A stretch of 64,000 bases of DNA from Candidatus Altimarinota bacterium (GTDB lineage Bacteria > Patescibacteriota > Gracilibacteria > UBA1369 > UM-FILTER-53-11). This document shows positions 1-9,429 of this stretch, in pieces; the first letter of the stretch is position 1; each line of letters starts with the position of its first letter. The stretch lies in the NCBI GenBank assembly GCA_018061065.1, contig JAGOUV010000003.1:1-64000 (forward strand), written 5' to 3'. Under the pieces are notes generated by a model. That model was given only the letters and a program-made list of their open reading frames with translations. It searched no databases and had not been told where the DNA came from. A program made the position numbers and the translations under genes.

Positions 1-152
1 AAGAAGTCGGCTCACTTCAATCTGCAAGTGTGGGGGTCGTACAAGTCTTGGCACCAAATTCTACCGATATTTCAGACTACGGCACCTACGACACCTCTAA
101 GATCGAAAAAGAGGTTATGGTAACGGTAAAGGCGGCATTTGTACTTAAGTAA
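1..152 (+). CDS. Unknown protein, C-terminal fragment
   Basis: An open frame entering from the left edge (codons in phase with base 3) ends at TAA 150-152 and gives the last 49 residues of a protein. The fragment has a run of small and hydrophobic residues (SASVGVVQVLAPNST) and ends KAAFVLK. It lies 9 bases before ftsE and could be in the same operon. No family is recognised from this piece. Confidence 0.55.
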   Translation, partial: EVGSLQSASVGVVQVLAPNSTDISDYGTYDTSKIEKEVMVTVKAAFVLK

Positions 153-161
153 ATCAAGCAT

Positions 162-809
162 ATGATCGTCTTTGACGGGGTCACAAAACGCTACGGAAAC
201 CGCACTATTTTGGATGAGATAAGTTTGTCGATTCGTCCGGGTGAGTTCATTTCGATTGTGGGAAATTCCGGCAGTGGCAAGACGACAATTATCAAACTAA
301 TTCTGGGAATCGAAACTCCTACGGAGGGCAGTGTGTTTGTGGAAGGCCGCAACGCAACAGGGCTGAAACCGCATGAGGTTCAGCATATGCGCAAACTCAT
401 GGGTTGTATTTTTCAGGATGCAAAGTTGCTCGCAGATAAAACGGTTTTTGAAAATGTTGCATTTCCGCTCGAGCTCACTGGCTATAGCCTGGCACAGATT
501 TCCGAGATGGTGCCCGCCGCACTGCGAGAAATTGGCATTGAGCATATTCAAGACAACTACCCCCACCAAATTTCCGGAGGTGAGGCTCAGCGTGTCGCGC
601 TGGCGCGCGCAATAGTTCATCGACCACGATTCATTCTAGCCGACGAGCCCACCGGGCACCTAGATAGTGAAAATGCAAAAATGGTCATCAAGCAGCTCGT
701 GAAATTTCACCTACAAGGCATGACGGTACTTCTCACCACGCACAATCGACCGCTCGTGGATTTAGTAGGGCAAAAGGTACTGCACTTGGAAAATGGCATA
801 TTAGTCTAA
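162..809 (+). CDS. ftsE: FtsE-like cell-division ABC ATPase
   Basis: ATP-binding subunit of the FtsEX type, which in bacteria couples ATP hydrolysis at the division site to activation of peptidoglycan hydrolases. At 215 residues it is close to the usual ~220. Walker A GNSGSGKTT is at about residues 34-42, the Q-loop Gln at 85, signature ISGGE at 137-141 and Walker B FILADE at 157-162, followed by the D-loop. FtsE is favoured over LolD/MacB-type ATPases by the short length and overall sequence, but these families are close. The next gene is purL, so no ftsX follows directly; the membrane partner is outside the window or elsewhere. Confidence 0.85.
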   Translation: MIVFDGVTKRYGNRTILDEISLSIRPGEFISIVGNSGSGKTTIIKLILGIETPTEGSVFVEGRNATGLKPHEVQHMRKLMGCIFQDAKLLADKTVFENVAFPLELTGYSLAQISEMVPAALREIGIEHIQDNYPHQISGGEAQRVALARAIVHRPRFILADEPTGHLDSENAKMVIKQLVKFHLQGMTVLLTTHNRPLVDLVGQKVLHLENGILV

Positions 810-872
810 GGATTTTCCGTATTCTCTCTTCCCTGTTCACTAGTCGATGTGTTACCCTTTTGACGTAATTAT

Positions 873-3368
873 ATGGCACACGTAGAACCCGTTTTAGAGT
901 TCAAAAATAAAACTGATAAGGAAATTGCGCGCGTACTGGCTGAAAACAAGCTCAGTTTAACTGTTGATGAAATTAAGAAAGTGGTGAAGATGCTCGGACG
1001 CAATCCGACCCTTACAGAAGCCACCGTATGGAATATTCAGGGCTCGGAACATTGTTCATATAAATCAAGCAGACGACATCTCAAGATGCTGCCCACCGAC
1101 GGACCGAATGTAATTTTGGGTCCAAGCGAAGATTCAGGAATTATTGAAATTGCAAAAGAACCGGGCAAACGCGGCAAACGTTTTGGCATCGTGGTATCTC
1201 ATGAAAGTCACAATCATCCCTCACAAGTTGTTCCCTATGAAGGATCGGCAACCGGCGTTGGCGGATGTGTCCGTGATGTTCTATGTATGGGTGCGCGCGT
1301 TATTGCAAGCGGTGACGGCCTGCGTTTTGGTGAACTCAAACGCCCAGAAACAACCTATATAGCAAATGAAGTTATCAGCGGCGTTGGCGGCTACGGAAAT
1401 CCCATTGGTGTATCAAATTTAGCGGGTGATACGTACTTCAATAAAAGCTTTAACGACAACTGTTTAGTAAATGTGGTGAGCTTAGGAGTATTGAGGGAAG
1501 ATGAGCTGATTCACTCCCGTGCGCCACAGAGTGCCGGCGAGCGTGGTTACGAGATTATTATTGTGGGAAAGCCTACGGACTATAGCGGCATGGGCGGCGC
1601 AGCGTTTGCTTCTTTGAAATTGCAGGAGTCTGACAAGGAAAAAAATAAGGGCGCGGTACAAGAGCCCAATCCTTTCTTGAAGCGTCATATCATGCAGTCG
1701 ACGTATGAGTTATTTGAGATTTTTAAGGAAAAAGGAATTCTTGAGCGCGTAGGTTTTAAAGATATGGGCGCGGGCGGAATCATGTGTGCAACAGTTGAGA
1801 TGGTGGCACATGGCGGCTATGGCGCAGATATTGATGTAAATAAAATTCACACGGCTATGGAGGGATTGCCTCCTCATGTCATTGCGTGCAGCGAGACTCA
1901 GGAGCGCATGTGTTGGATTGTACCTAAGGATTACACCAAGCTCGTGCTCGATCACTATAACAAGACATGGGACTTACCAAATGTTGCGAAAGGCGCATGT
2001 GCAAGCGTTGTTGGACGTGTCACAAAAGGCAACTACGTGCTCACCTACAATGGCACAAAAATCTGTGATGCAAAAGCTTCCGCTATTACCGAAGGACTTT
2101 CATACAATCGTCCGTACAAGGAAAAACGTGTCGCCCATAAAGAGCCTAAGCTGGCTCAGCCACGAGATTTGGGAAAGACATTGATGGAGTTATTGGCGCA
2201 TGAAAATATTGCCTGCAAGGTGCCGGTGTATGAGTCGTATGACAAAGATGTCCAGGGACTCACGGTTATTGAAGCGGGTGAAGCTGATGCAGGTGTTATG
2301 GCACCGCTGCGAAATCGCGATGATGTCGATGAAACTATGAAGAAAATTGGTGTGGCACTGAAGATGGATGCAAATCCACGCTATGGCCAGATCGACCCCT
2401 ACTGGCAAGCGGCAAACGCAGTCGTGGAGGGTTGCAGAAATGTTGCAGCAGTGGGAGCAGTTCCAATTTGTATTACTGACTGTTTAAACTACGGAAATCC
2501 AGAAGTTCCCGATCAAATGTATCAGTTTGTACGTGGCGTGGAGGGTATTACTGATGCGCTTAAAGGCGTGGGACTGAGACTTCCTCCCGCACCTATTGAG
2601 AAGCCAAAGAAAAAAGATAAAGGCAAGAAAAAGCCCGAGCCAGAGGCAACGTTTGTTCCCCTTCCATGTATCTCAGGAAATGTAAGTTTATATAATGTTT
2701 CTGATAAAAATGCGATCGCACCACAGGCGGTCATTGCAACTATTGGAAAAATGGATGATGTGAGCCGCGCCATTACCATGAAGATCAAGTCTCATGGTTC
2801 CACGCTATTTATGATTGGTCCCCGCAAAGATGAGTTGGGAGGAAGTGCATATTATGACCTTATGGGTGAATTAGGAGCGAATATTCCGCAGCCGGATTTC
2901 AAGGAAGCGTCAGCAGAAATTCACCTTGTTGCTGATTTAATTAGTGCAGATTTAGTTGAGAGCGCTCATGATATCTCTGACGGTGGACTTGCAGTCGCCG
3001 TGAGCGAAATGTGTTTTGGCGGCAGTGGTCAGGGAAATATCGGTGCAAAAATTGATATTACAAAAATCGCTGAGAGAAAGCTAAAAACGAAGGGCAAGAA
3101 AACTATCACGAGCTTTAACATGGATATGAGATCTGATACAAAACTCTTTTCCGAAACAGGTGGTTTCGTATTGGAAGTGAGCCGAAACAATGTAAAGAAA
3201 GCAGTTGATATGGCACGAAAAGCAGGCGTTGCTCTCATTAAGATTGGCTTCACTACACAGAAAAATAACTTTATCGTCTTTGAGCAAGGTAAAGAAATTA
3301 TCAACCTTAAACTTCCCGCAATGCGTCATGCATGGCTCAGTGGATTACGTCATAAATTGTCAGCATAA
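873..3368 (+). CDS. purL: Phosphoribosylformylglycinamidine synthase, PurL subunit
   Basis: Synthetase subunit of FGAM synthase (step 4 of de novo purine synthesis), converting FGAR to FGAM with ATP and ammonia from PurQ. The 831 residues carry GSEHCSYKSSRRHLK near residue 60, the SHNHPS nucleotide/metal motif with the following GATGVGG-like loop, KDMGAGG in the middle and HDISDGGLAVAVSEM in the C-terminal PurM-like half. It is longer than the usual small PurL (~730-750), partly because of a Lys-rich insertion around residues 571-590. It lacks the PurS-like N-terminal domain and glutaminase domain of large PurL; those functions are in the next gene, 8 bases downstream and surely co-transcribed. 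Confidence 0.95.
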   Translation: MAHVEPVLEFKNKTDKEIARVLAENKLSLTVDEIKKVVKMLGRNPTLTEATVWNIQGSEHCSYKSSRRHLKMLPTDGPNVILGPSEDSGIIEIAKEPGKRGKRFGIVVSHESHNHPSQVVPYEGSATGVGGCVRDVLCMGARVIASGDGLRFGELKRPETTYIANEVISGVGGYGNPIGVSNLAGDTYFNKSFNDNCLVNVVSLGVLREDELIHSRAPQSAGERGYEIIIVGKPTDYSGMGGAAFASLKLQESDKEKNKGAVQEPNPFLKRHIMQSTYELFEIFKEKGILERVGFKDMGAGGIMCATVEMVAHGGYGADIDVNKIHTAMEGLPPHVIACSETQERMCWIVPKDYTKLVLDHYNKTWDLPNVAKGACASVVGRVTKGNYVLTYNGTKICDAKASAITEGLSYNRPYKEKRVAHKEPKLAQPRDLGKTLMELLAHENIACKVPVYESYDKDVQGLTVIEAGEADAGVMAPLRNRDDVDETMKKIGVALKMDANPRYGQIDPYWQAANAVVEGCRNVAAVGAVPICITDCLNYGNPEVPDQMYQFVRGVEGITDALKGVGLRLPPAPIEKPKKKDKGKKKPEPEATFVPLPCISGNVSLYNVSDKNAIAPQAVIATIGKMDDVSRAITMKIKSHGSTLFMIGPRKDELGGSAYYDLMGELGANIPQPDFKEASAEIHLVADLISADLVESAHDISDGGLAVAVSEMCFGGSGQGNIGAKIDITKIAERKLKTKGKKTITSFNMDMRSDTKLFSETGGFVLEVSRNNVKKAVDMARKAGVALIKIGFTTQKNNFIVFEQGKEIINLKLPAMRHAWLSGLRHKLSA

Positions 3369-3376
3369 TTTTTTCT

Positions 3377-4723
3377 ATGCATAAAATTGCCGTTATTTTA
3401 TTTCCGGGTTTGAATACTGAGCAGGAGACCTTCCGCGAGATTGCCGCAGCAGGCATGAAGCCTTTTTATGTGAGATGGAATGAGAATCCAAGTGTATTGG
3501 AAAAATGCGATGGCATGGTAATTGGCGGTGGATTTTCTTATGAAGATCGTGGACGCGCAGGCATTATCGCCTCGCTTGATCCCATGATGGATGCAGTACG
3601 GAAACAGGCTCACGCAGGCAAACCGCTTTTAGGTATCTGTAACGGTGCACAAATTGTGGTGGAATCGGGCTTAGTACCAGGCGTAGAGGGTGACAAGTTG
3701 GCCGTATCGCTCGCTCGCAACAAACGAATTCAAAATGGAAAAGTGTTAGGAACGGGTTACTACAATGCTTGGGGGCATATCAAATGCACGACTGACCCTA
3801 CATCCTGCTTCTTTACCTATAACATGAAAGAAGGCGAGATATTGTATGCTCCGATTGCTCATGGTGAAGGCCGATTTACGACCGACATTCCTGATTTGAT
3901 GATGCAGCTACGCGACCGCGGACAGATGCCGTTTAGATACTGCACTACACAGGGCGTTATTATCGATGAATTTCCTACTAATCCAAATGGCGCAGCGTTT
4001 AATGCAGCTGCACTATGTAATCCGCAGGGAAATGTAATGGCTATTATGCCTCATCCAGAACGTGCGGAAGAAGCGAGCAAGAAATTATTTGGCTCACTTA
4101 AGAGTGCATTAGATGCAGGCGGCGTGAAATCAAAACGCGCTAAGTTAATCGTTAAAATTCCTACAGAAAAAATCGAGAATTATGAAGCTGCTAAAAATGC
4201 AATTCAGTTTTTGGTGAGTTTAAAAATCACCGATAATGAAAAAGAAACTTTTGAGATGGCAATTAAGCGAATGGGAATTGAAGATGTAAAACTCATGCGT
4301 GAAACTCATATTGAATTGGCGTTTAAAGGCGCCGTTCCCGAGCTTCCAAAAACAGTAAAAACCCTTATACAAAGCGGCTTATTCCTCAATACGAATAAGG
4401 AATCAGCGAAGATAGTGCAGGGCAAAAAACAGTTTACCTATGGGGGTTCAAAAGGCACGCTCACTCCCCTGACTCTTGAAAAAGATGCAGGTTTTGTGCG
4501 CCGTCTTCTGGTGCGCGAGCGTCCCGATTTCCTTGGTATTTCTAAGCGTGATACTGCGGTAAAACAATTAAAATTAGACAAGCTTTCTGACGTGCATTTT
4601 GGAACATTATGGACAATCGTATTGCCGGGCAAGAATCAAAAAAATGCTGATCTGACATTCAAAAAACTGCTTGAATCACATCTTTTTGCCAATCCACACC
4701 GACACGAAACGTTTGCGTATTAA
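3377..4723 (+). CDS. purQ: PurQ glutaminase fused to tandem PurS-like domains
   Basis: Glutaminase subunit of FGAM synthase, supplying ammonia to PurL. Residues 1-245 are a class I amidotransferase with nucleophile Cys88 in GICNGAQ and the His226/Glu228 pair in MPHPERAEE. Ordinary PurQ stops near residue 230-260; this protein continues to 448. The tail reads as two PurS-like units. Unit 1 (about 255-346) has an AKLIVKIP strand, a helix, GIEDVKLMRETHIEL and a closing SGLFLNTN. Unit 2 (about 372-448) has RPDFLGISKRDTAVKQL, LSDVHFGTLWTIVLPG and a closing SHLFANP. PurS bridges PurQ and small PurL, so a PurQ-PurS-PurS fusion next to purL makes sense. The PurS assignment is inference from motif pattern. 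Confidence 0.88.
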   Translation: MHKIAVILFPGLNTEQETFREIAAAGMKPFYVRWNENPSVLEKCDGMVIGGGFSYEDRGRAGIIASLDPMMDAVRKQAHAGKPLLGICNGAQIVVESGLVPGVEGDKLAVSLARNKRIQNGKVLGTGYYNAWGHIKCTTDPTSCFFTYNMKEGEILYAPIAHGEGRFTTDIPDLMMQLRDRGQMPFRYCTTQGVIIDEFPTNPNGAAFNAAALCNPQGNVMAIMPHPERAEEASKKLFGSLKSALDAGGVKSKRAKLIVKIPTEKIENYEAAKNAIQFLVSLKITDNEKETFEMAIKRMGIEDVKLMRETHIELAFKGAVPELPKTVKTLIQSGLFLNTNKESAKIVQGKKQFTYGGSKGTLTPLTLEKDAGFVRRLLVRERPDFLGISKRDTAVKQLKLDKLSDVHFGTLWTIVLPGKNQKNADLTFKKLLESHLFANPHRHETFAY

Positions 4724-4800
4724 TCAACGCTGAACCAGTACTAAGAAACATTTTCGCACCGCGCGAGGTTTTTTTATTGCCAAGAAAAACCCACGGTGCT

Positions 4801-5061
4801 ATGCCGGATATAGATCCTTACTCCATAACTCGCAAGAAAATGGCATTTTTTTCGATCATTTTCAGCGTCGTCAGTTTAGGCTCTATTCTACTTACACTCA
4901 TCGCTCTCTACCGACTGTATCGCTACATTCACCGATATCGTTTTTCCGAATCTAAATACACCCTTCTCTTTGGATTTATACATCTGAGATGGATCGCTGC
5001 TGCATATTTCATATGCATCATGATGTGGACAACGTTCACCTATTTAATCACTTCACCGTGA
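4801..5061 (+). CDS. Small membrane protein, two TM segments
   Basis: An 86-residue protein of unknown function. It has a charged N-terminus, a hydrophobic segment at about residues 15-40 (IIFSVVSLGSILLTLIAL), a basic loop rich in Arg/Tyr and a second segment ending ICIMMWTTFTYLI. An upstream TTG at 4777 is possible, but the ATG at 4801 is the better start. It ends 5 bases before the PH-domain membrane protein and the two are probably co-transcribed, which hints at a shared envelope role. No family recognised. Confidence 0.6.
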   Translation: MPDIDPYSITRKKMAFFSIIFSVVSLGSILLTLIALYRLYRYIHRYRFSESKYTLLFGFIHLRWIAAAYFICIMMWTTFTYLITSP

Positions 5062-5066
5062 TCCCT

Positions 5067-5702
5067 ATGACTACTACATCAGACAATGCCAATCGTTACT
5101 TTAAGGGTCAGCTTCCCAATGAAGAAGTGCTTTGTTTTACACGAAAACACTGGATGGTCATCATGCCGTATTTTGTAGGTTTGGGGTTGGTTTTTAGCAC
5201 TATTATTCTCTCGATGACACTGATTAATTTTAAAGAATTAAATTCATTTTTAGGTGATGTCCCTTACCACATGCTTATGTTTTTAGGGACAACTATTCTC
5301 ACGTATTTATTGCATCTTTCGTTTATAAAAATTCTCAATTACTACCTCAAGACGGTCATTGTTACGAATATGCGTATTATCGATATGAATAAGACGCTGT
5401 TTTTTTGTGATAGAAAAGACACGATCGACCTGGGAGAAGTGCAAGATATTTCAATGGGAAGAGAGGGCATTATTCACACGCTGTTTGATTATGGTGAGAT
5501 AAATATTACGCTCTCTGCAAGTGCACAGACGAAAATATTACATTACATTCCCAATCCCAATTACTATTTCAGGAAAATTGTAAAAACGAAACAGGCATAT
5601 GTATCTCAATTTATGACCCAGAATTTTGAGGCACAGCGCATTCAAGAAGCCCAAGCCAATGAGCTGCAAATGGCTGCTATTAGCGCTATTTCTGTAGGGT
5701 GA
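5067..5702 (+). CDS. Membrane protein with bacterial PH domain
   Basis: A 211-residue membrane protein of the bacterial PH (bPH2/YdbT-like) type. After a soluble N-terminus there are two hydrophobic segments (about residues 30-55 and 65-95), then a C-terminal beta-rich domain. That domain shows the hallmark order of a basic strand (TVIVTNMRIIDMNK), acidic turn, DLGEVQDISMGREGI and FDYGEINIT. The start at 5067 avoids overlap with the upstream gene; a longer frame from 4989 would overlap it by 73 bases. The 3' end overlaps the convergent purM by 17 bp. The role is unknown; such domains are often linked to membrane or envelope stress proteins. Confidence 0.75.
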   Translation: MTTTSDNANRYFKGQLPNEEVLCFTRKHWMVIMPYFVGLGLVFSTIILSMTLINFKELNSFLGDVPYHMLMFLGTTILTYLLHLSFIKILNYYLKTVIVTNMRIIDMNKTLFFCDRKDTIDLGEVQDISMGREGIIHTLFDYGEINITLSASAQTKILHYIPNPNYYFRKIVKTKQAYVSQFMTQNFEAQRIQEAQANELQMAAISAISVG

Positions 5703-6822
5703 ACGTGCTGTCAGTGAGGGTGATGTTCCAGGAGGGAACCGTAACCTCGCGGTGATCACAGGACTCAACGTGACCCGCGAGCGTTGCGTTAAGACCAAGC
5801 TGTTTTGCCAAATCTACAATCCGCTGTCCTTCTTCAGCAGTACGGGTAAAGATTGCATACCCCACACCATAGTTAAAAATTTCGATCATCTGCTGCGTAG
5901 TGAGCTCAAGCTGCTCTTGAACAAAGGTGAAAATTTCAGGAACAGGGAGTGGAGTTTCAATGACGTAACGTAATGTCTGCTTAGGACGCATGAGTTTTTG
6001 CCAACCGTGACCTGAGATGGGTTCGATATTGGTTGGCTGAATACCCGCCTCTAAAATGCTTTGAATAAGCGGTGTATAGAGAACAGACGGCGCATTTAAT
6101 CCTTCCCAATATTCCTTTCCGCTGGGAAGTTTCGTGCGATAGCCGTGAGGAAGTTTTTCTGCAAGCGCACGGAGCGTCGTATAGCCATTTTCATGGGGGC
6201 CTGAACTTTGAACAAAAACAATGTGATCGCCGCTCGCGAGCTGTTCACTGGAGACGGGATTTTTTCCTGCAGGCATAAGGCCAAAAAGAGCTCCCGCAAT
6301 ATCCATCTTACCCTCAACTAATTTATTTTTTAGCTGAGGAGTTTCGCCGGAGAAATACACACAACCAACCTGCTTACATCCCTCTACAAAGCCATTGAGG
6401 AAGCCCGTCATAAACTGTTCATGAAAAACAAGTTCGGGCTGAGCAGAAGGAAGATAGAGCGAAATTAAAATTGTCTGCATGCCAGAAGAAGCGGCGTCGT
6501 TGGTCATGACTGCCACAGTTTTGATTCCAATATTGTACCAAAATTGCTCAAGCTCTTGAGGAGTGAGATCGTCAGGGCGGGCATCATCTGCGGTACCGAG
6601 CCCTTCGGGTAACAGCGTTATCGAGAGGTGTTCCGCGCCCATCTTTAGAAACGGCTTTAGGTCGAGCTGAAAAACGTTCGCGCTTGCCCCTAAGCGATTA
6701 TTGGGAATAAAACCGTATTTTTCTGCAAAACGCATGGTGCGCTGACCCGCTTGTATAAAGGCACTTTTAGCCTTATCTAGGACGTTATAGTCTACGTGCT
6801 CGACTTTTTTAGGTGCTGTCAC
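5686..6822 (-). CDS. purM: Phosphoribosylformylglycinamidine cyclo-ligase (AIR synthase)
   Basis: Catalyses ATP-dependent ring closure of FGAM to AIR, the step after PurL/PurQ. The 378-residue protein shows the PurM/PurL-like fold: an N-terminal region with DYNVLDKAK, TNDAASSG in the ATP-binding half, SGPHENGYTTLR and GHGWQKLMRP. The sequence is fairly divergent from model PurM enzymes, but these motifs and the purine context fit. The start is GTG at 6822; an extended -10 box (TGC-TACAAT) 6 bases upstream points to a leaderless GTG start. It is convergent with the PH-domain gene (17-bp overlap). Confidence 0.85.
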   Translation of the reverse strand: MTAPKKVEHVDYNVLDKAKSAFIQAGQRTMRFAEKYGFIPNNRLGASANVFQLDLKPFLKMGAEHLSITLLPEGLGTADDARPDDLTPQELEQFWYNIGIKTVAVMTNDAASSGMQTILISLYLPSAQPELVFHEQFMTGFLNGFVEGCKQVGCVYFSGETPQLKNKLVEGKMDIAGALFGLMPAGKNPVSSEQLASGDHIVFVQSSGPHENGYTTLRALAEKLPHGYRTKLPSGKEYWEGLNAPSVLYTPLIQSILEAGIQPTNIEPISGHGWQKLMRPKQTLRYVIETPLPVPEIFTFVQEQLELTTQQMIEIFNYGVGYAIFTRTAEEGQRIVDLAKQLGLNATLAGHVESCDHREVTVPSWNITLTDSTFTLQK

Positions 6823-6828
6823 GGGGGC

Positions 6829-6837
6829 ATTGTAGCA
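6829..6837 (-). promoter_or_regulatory. Extended -10 promoter of purM
   Basis: On the minus strand TGC-TACAAT lies 6 bases before the purM GTG, so the transcript would begin at or next to the start codon. No good -35 hexamer is seen, as is common for extended -10 promoters. Confidence 0.5.
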
Positions 6838-6892
6838 GCTTTTTCATGTTTTTTTCATAAAAATTTCATCTTCATTTGATATAAGAGGAGCC

Positions 6893-7771
6893 ATGGAAAA
6901 AGATGAATTGAAAGTGATGAGGAAAGCAGATGGCTATTACCCTGAATTATTAAAGGGCATTCCCGATGCCCCACAACAGCTTTTTTGCCTAGGTGATGCG
7001 ACGATTCTGAGTGGAGCAGCTATGTTTGTGGCGATCGTGGGAACGCGGCGGGCGACTGATTATGGCCTGCACATGGCACATCAAATAGCGGCTGAGCTGG
7101 CGGCGGCGGGCTGTGTGATTGTGAGTGGTTTGGCGTATGGGATAGATGCTGCGGCGCACGAAGGTGCGCTCGATGGCGGTGGCACGACTATAGCGGTGCT
7201 CGGGAGTGGACATGAACATGTAGAGCGACATACAAACAAACTTTTGGCACAGGAAATCCGGAAACGTGGCTGCATTATTAGTGAATATCAACCCGCGATG
7301 GCGCCGCATAGAGGAACCTTTCCCCAGCGAAATCGCATCATTGCGGGACTCTCACATGCCACCGTAGTTATAGAGGCGCCACATGCATCTGGAGCGCTTA
7401 TTACTGCACGTCACGCAATCGACTACGGCCGTGAAATCTGCGCGGTGCCGGGAAGCGTGATGCATGAAAATAACTCGGGGACACACGCGTTGATTCAAAA
7501 AGGTGAGGCGGCGCTCGTGACGAGCGCACGCGATATTATTGCCTTGCTGGAGCTCAACCCCTCAATTGAAAAAGCTTCCGCCACTCCCCTGTCTTCATTA
7601 TCAGAATACGAACGCACGGTACTGGAAGCGCTCACCACAAAAACAACATCACTGGAGCAACTACATCAGCACGTTTCATTACATCAAAGCAAACTACAAA
7701 GCACGCTCTCTCACCTAGAGCTTAAACAGCTCATTACGATTCGCGGAGATCAGATATTTGTCACACGCTGA
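6893..7771 (+). CDS. dprA: DNA-processing protein DprA
   Basis: DprA/Smf binds incoming single-stranded DNA during natural transformation and loads RecA. At 292 residues it has the Rossmann-like DprA core: VAIVGTRRATDYG near residue 46, VSGLAYGIDAAAHEGAL, TIAVLGSG, SEYQP, FPQRNRIIAGLS and a final AVPGSV segment, followed by a C-terminal winged-helix-like domain (about 235-292). AGAGGAG just before the ATG resembles a Shine-Dalgarno site, unusual in this window. A pilB-type ATPase and recA nearby fit a DNA-uptake role. The 3' end overlaps the convergent pilB by 22 bp. Confidence 0.93.
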   Translation: MEKDELKVMRKADGYYPELLKGIPDAPQQLFCLGDATILSGAAMFVAIVGTRRATDYGLHMAHQIAAELAAAGCVIVSGLAYGIDAAAHEGALDGGGTTIAVLGSGHEHVERHTNKLLAQEIRKRGCIISEYQPAMAPHRGTFPQRNRIIAGLSHATVVIEAPHASGALITARHAIDYGREICAVPGSVMHENNSGTHALIQKGEAALVTSARDIIALLELNPSIEKASATPLSSLSEYERTVLEALTTKTTSLEQLHQHVSLHQSKLQSTLSHLELKQLITIRGDQIFVTR

Positions 7772-9429
7772 ACTTCCTCCAATGTCGTTATACCCGCCAA
7801 AACCTTTAACACACCGTCTTCTAACATCGTGAGCATGCCTTTCGTACGCGCTACTTTCATAAGTTCTCCCGGCGTTTTATTTTGCAACACTGCTTCGCGC
7901 AGCTCCTCGTCAAAATGCAACACCTCGGAAATAATTACCTGACCGCGATATCCTGTTACATTACAGATTTCACAGCCTTTTGCTGAGTACATCTCTGCAG
8001 GCAACTCCAATGATAAACCCGGCTGCGTCTCCTTAATTTTTCCAATAATTCCCGATAGATGATTTTGCTCCGGCTCAGTGAGGGGACGTGCCACACGGCA
8101 GACATCACACAGACGTCGTACCAAGCGCTGCGCCGCGACAATAGACAAAGCAGGCGCCAACATGAGGGGAGAAACTCCCATCGTCACCATACGTGTTATC
8201 GTCTCAATAGCGCTGTTCGTATGCAATGTAGAAAGGAGCACATGACCCGTGAGCGCCGCTTGCACCGCTACCTGAGCTGTCTCCAAATCTCTAATTTCAC
8301 CAATCATTACCACGTCAGGATCATGACGCAAAATTGCGCGTAACCCATCGGCAAAGGTATATCCATTTTTTTCATTAATTTGACTCTGTATTACTCCTTT
8401 CAAATGATATTCAATCGGATCTTCCAGTGTCACAATCTTCACGTCTGGTGTATTTAAAGCCGTTAATACCACATACAGACTTGTCGTCTTACCTGAACCC
8501 GTAGGACCTGTAACGAGCACCATACCCTGTGAAAGATCCTGTGCGCTCTTGAGAATCTGCATTGAGCGACCGGTAAATCCCAGTGAATCCAGCGAATCAA
8601 AATGTTTTCCATTATCCAAAATACGACAGACAAATGACTCTCCATACTCCAGCGGAATCGCGGAGACACGAACATCAATCTTGCGATCATTTACGAGAAA
8701 TCGGAAGCGCCCATCCTGCGGCATATTTTTCACATTCAACTTCATTCCCGCCTTATATTTCAATTGACTCACAATGCGCTCAGAGGCCTCATGTGAAACT
8801 GAAAACACTTCATGAAGCACTCCATCAATACGAAAACGCAAACGACAATCATGCTCTTGCTGTTCATAGTGAACATCAGAAGCACCTGCTTTTATAGCTG
8901 ACACGTTGATGGCATTGAGTGCATCCTCAGCTGGCAATGCCTCTATTTTTTCTTTTAAATAAGCCAAATTCTCAAGCTCTTTTTCATACGTTATCGACTT
9001 TTCTTCAACCACATTTTTTGTTTCTTCTAATTTTTGTTTGTACTGATCTGAGGCATATAATTTTTGTGCGTCAGCAATTCCTGAACTAGAAGCAATTTCC
9101 ACACTCACGGTGTATCCGTTTGCCACAAACTCTGCGATGAGTGCTTTTGTTTCTGCTTTTTCTGGATCAGCCACTGCTGCTTTCACTTTTTTGCCCGTTT
9201 TATAAAACAACATGAACGCCGCTGCCTGCGCTTTTTCCAATGGCACCAAGTGCAAAATATCTGGATTGATCGGGAATCCCGCAATATCCACATACGGTAG
9301 CTTCGACTGTTTTGCTTTTTCTAACGCAACCTTTTCTTCCAACTGGCGATTAATGTACGTCAGCGCCTGAGTTGAATCATTGAAGGTAACTGCGGAAGGC
9401 CCGTTTTGATGTGTTGGATCGGTAGACAT
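7750..9429 (-). CDS. pilB: Type IV pilus / type II secretion ATPase (PilB/GspE family)
   Basis: Hexameric cytoplasmic ATPase driving pilus or pseudopilus assembly. The 559 residues contain a GspE N-terminal domain (about 30-140), a coiled linker and the motor domain: Walker A GPTGSGKTT near 310, Asp-box LEDPIEYH, Walker B RHDPDVVMIGEIRD and His-box TGHVLLSTLHTN. A four-Cys zinc module follows (CDVC and CEIC). PilB is favoured over the retraction ATPase PilT by the N-terminal domain and zinc module. An extended -10 (TGG-TAGAAT) lies about 20 bases before the ATG. It is convergent with dprA; no other pilus gene is in the window. Confidence 0.92.
   Translation of the reverse strand: MSTDPTHQNGPSAVTFNDSTQALTYINRQLEEKVALEKAKQSKLPYVDIAGFPINPDILHLVPLEKAQAAAFMLFYKTGKKVKAAVADPEKAETKALIAEFVANGYTVSVEIASSSGIADAQKLYASDQYKQKLEETKNVVEEKSITYEKELENLAYLKEKIEALPAEDALNAINVSAIKAGASDVHYEQQEHDCRLRFRIDGVLHEVFSVSHEASERIVSQLKYKAGMKLNVKNMPQDGRFRFLVNDRKIDVRVSAIPLEYGESFVCRILDNGKHFDSLDSLGFTGRSMQILKSAQDLSQGMVLVTGPTGSGKTTSLYVVLTALNTPDVKIVTLEDPIEYHLKGVIQSQINEKNGYTFADGLRAILRHDPDVVMIGEIRDLETAQVAVQAALTGHVLLSTLHTNSAIETITRMVTMGVSPLMLAPALSIVAAQRLVRRLCDVCRVARPLTEPEQNHLSGIIGKIKETQPGLSLELPAEMYSAKGCEICNVTGYRGQVIISEVLHFDEELREAVLQNKTPGELMKVARTKGMLTMLEDGVLKVLAGITTLEEVQRVTNI

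Noticed and set aside
4740-4776. Terminator after purQ
   Set aside because: A T7 run is present but the GC-rich part before it forms at most a 3-bp stem.
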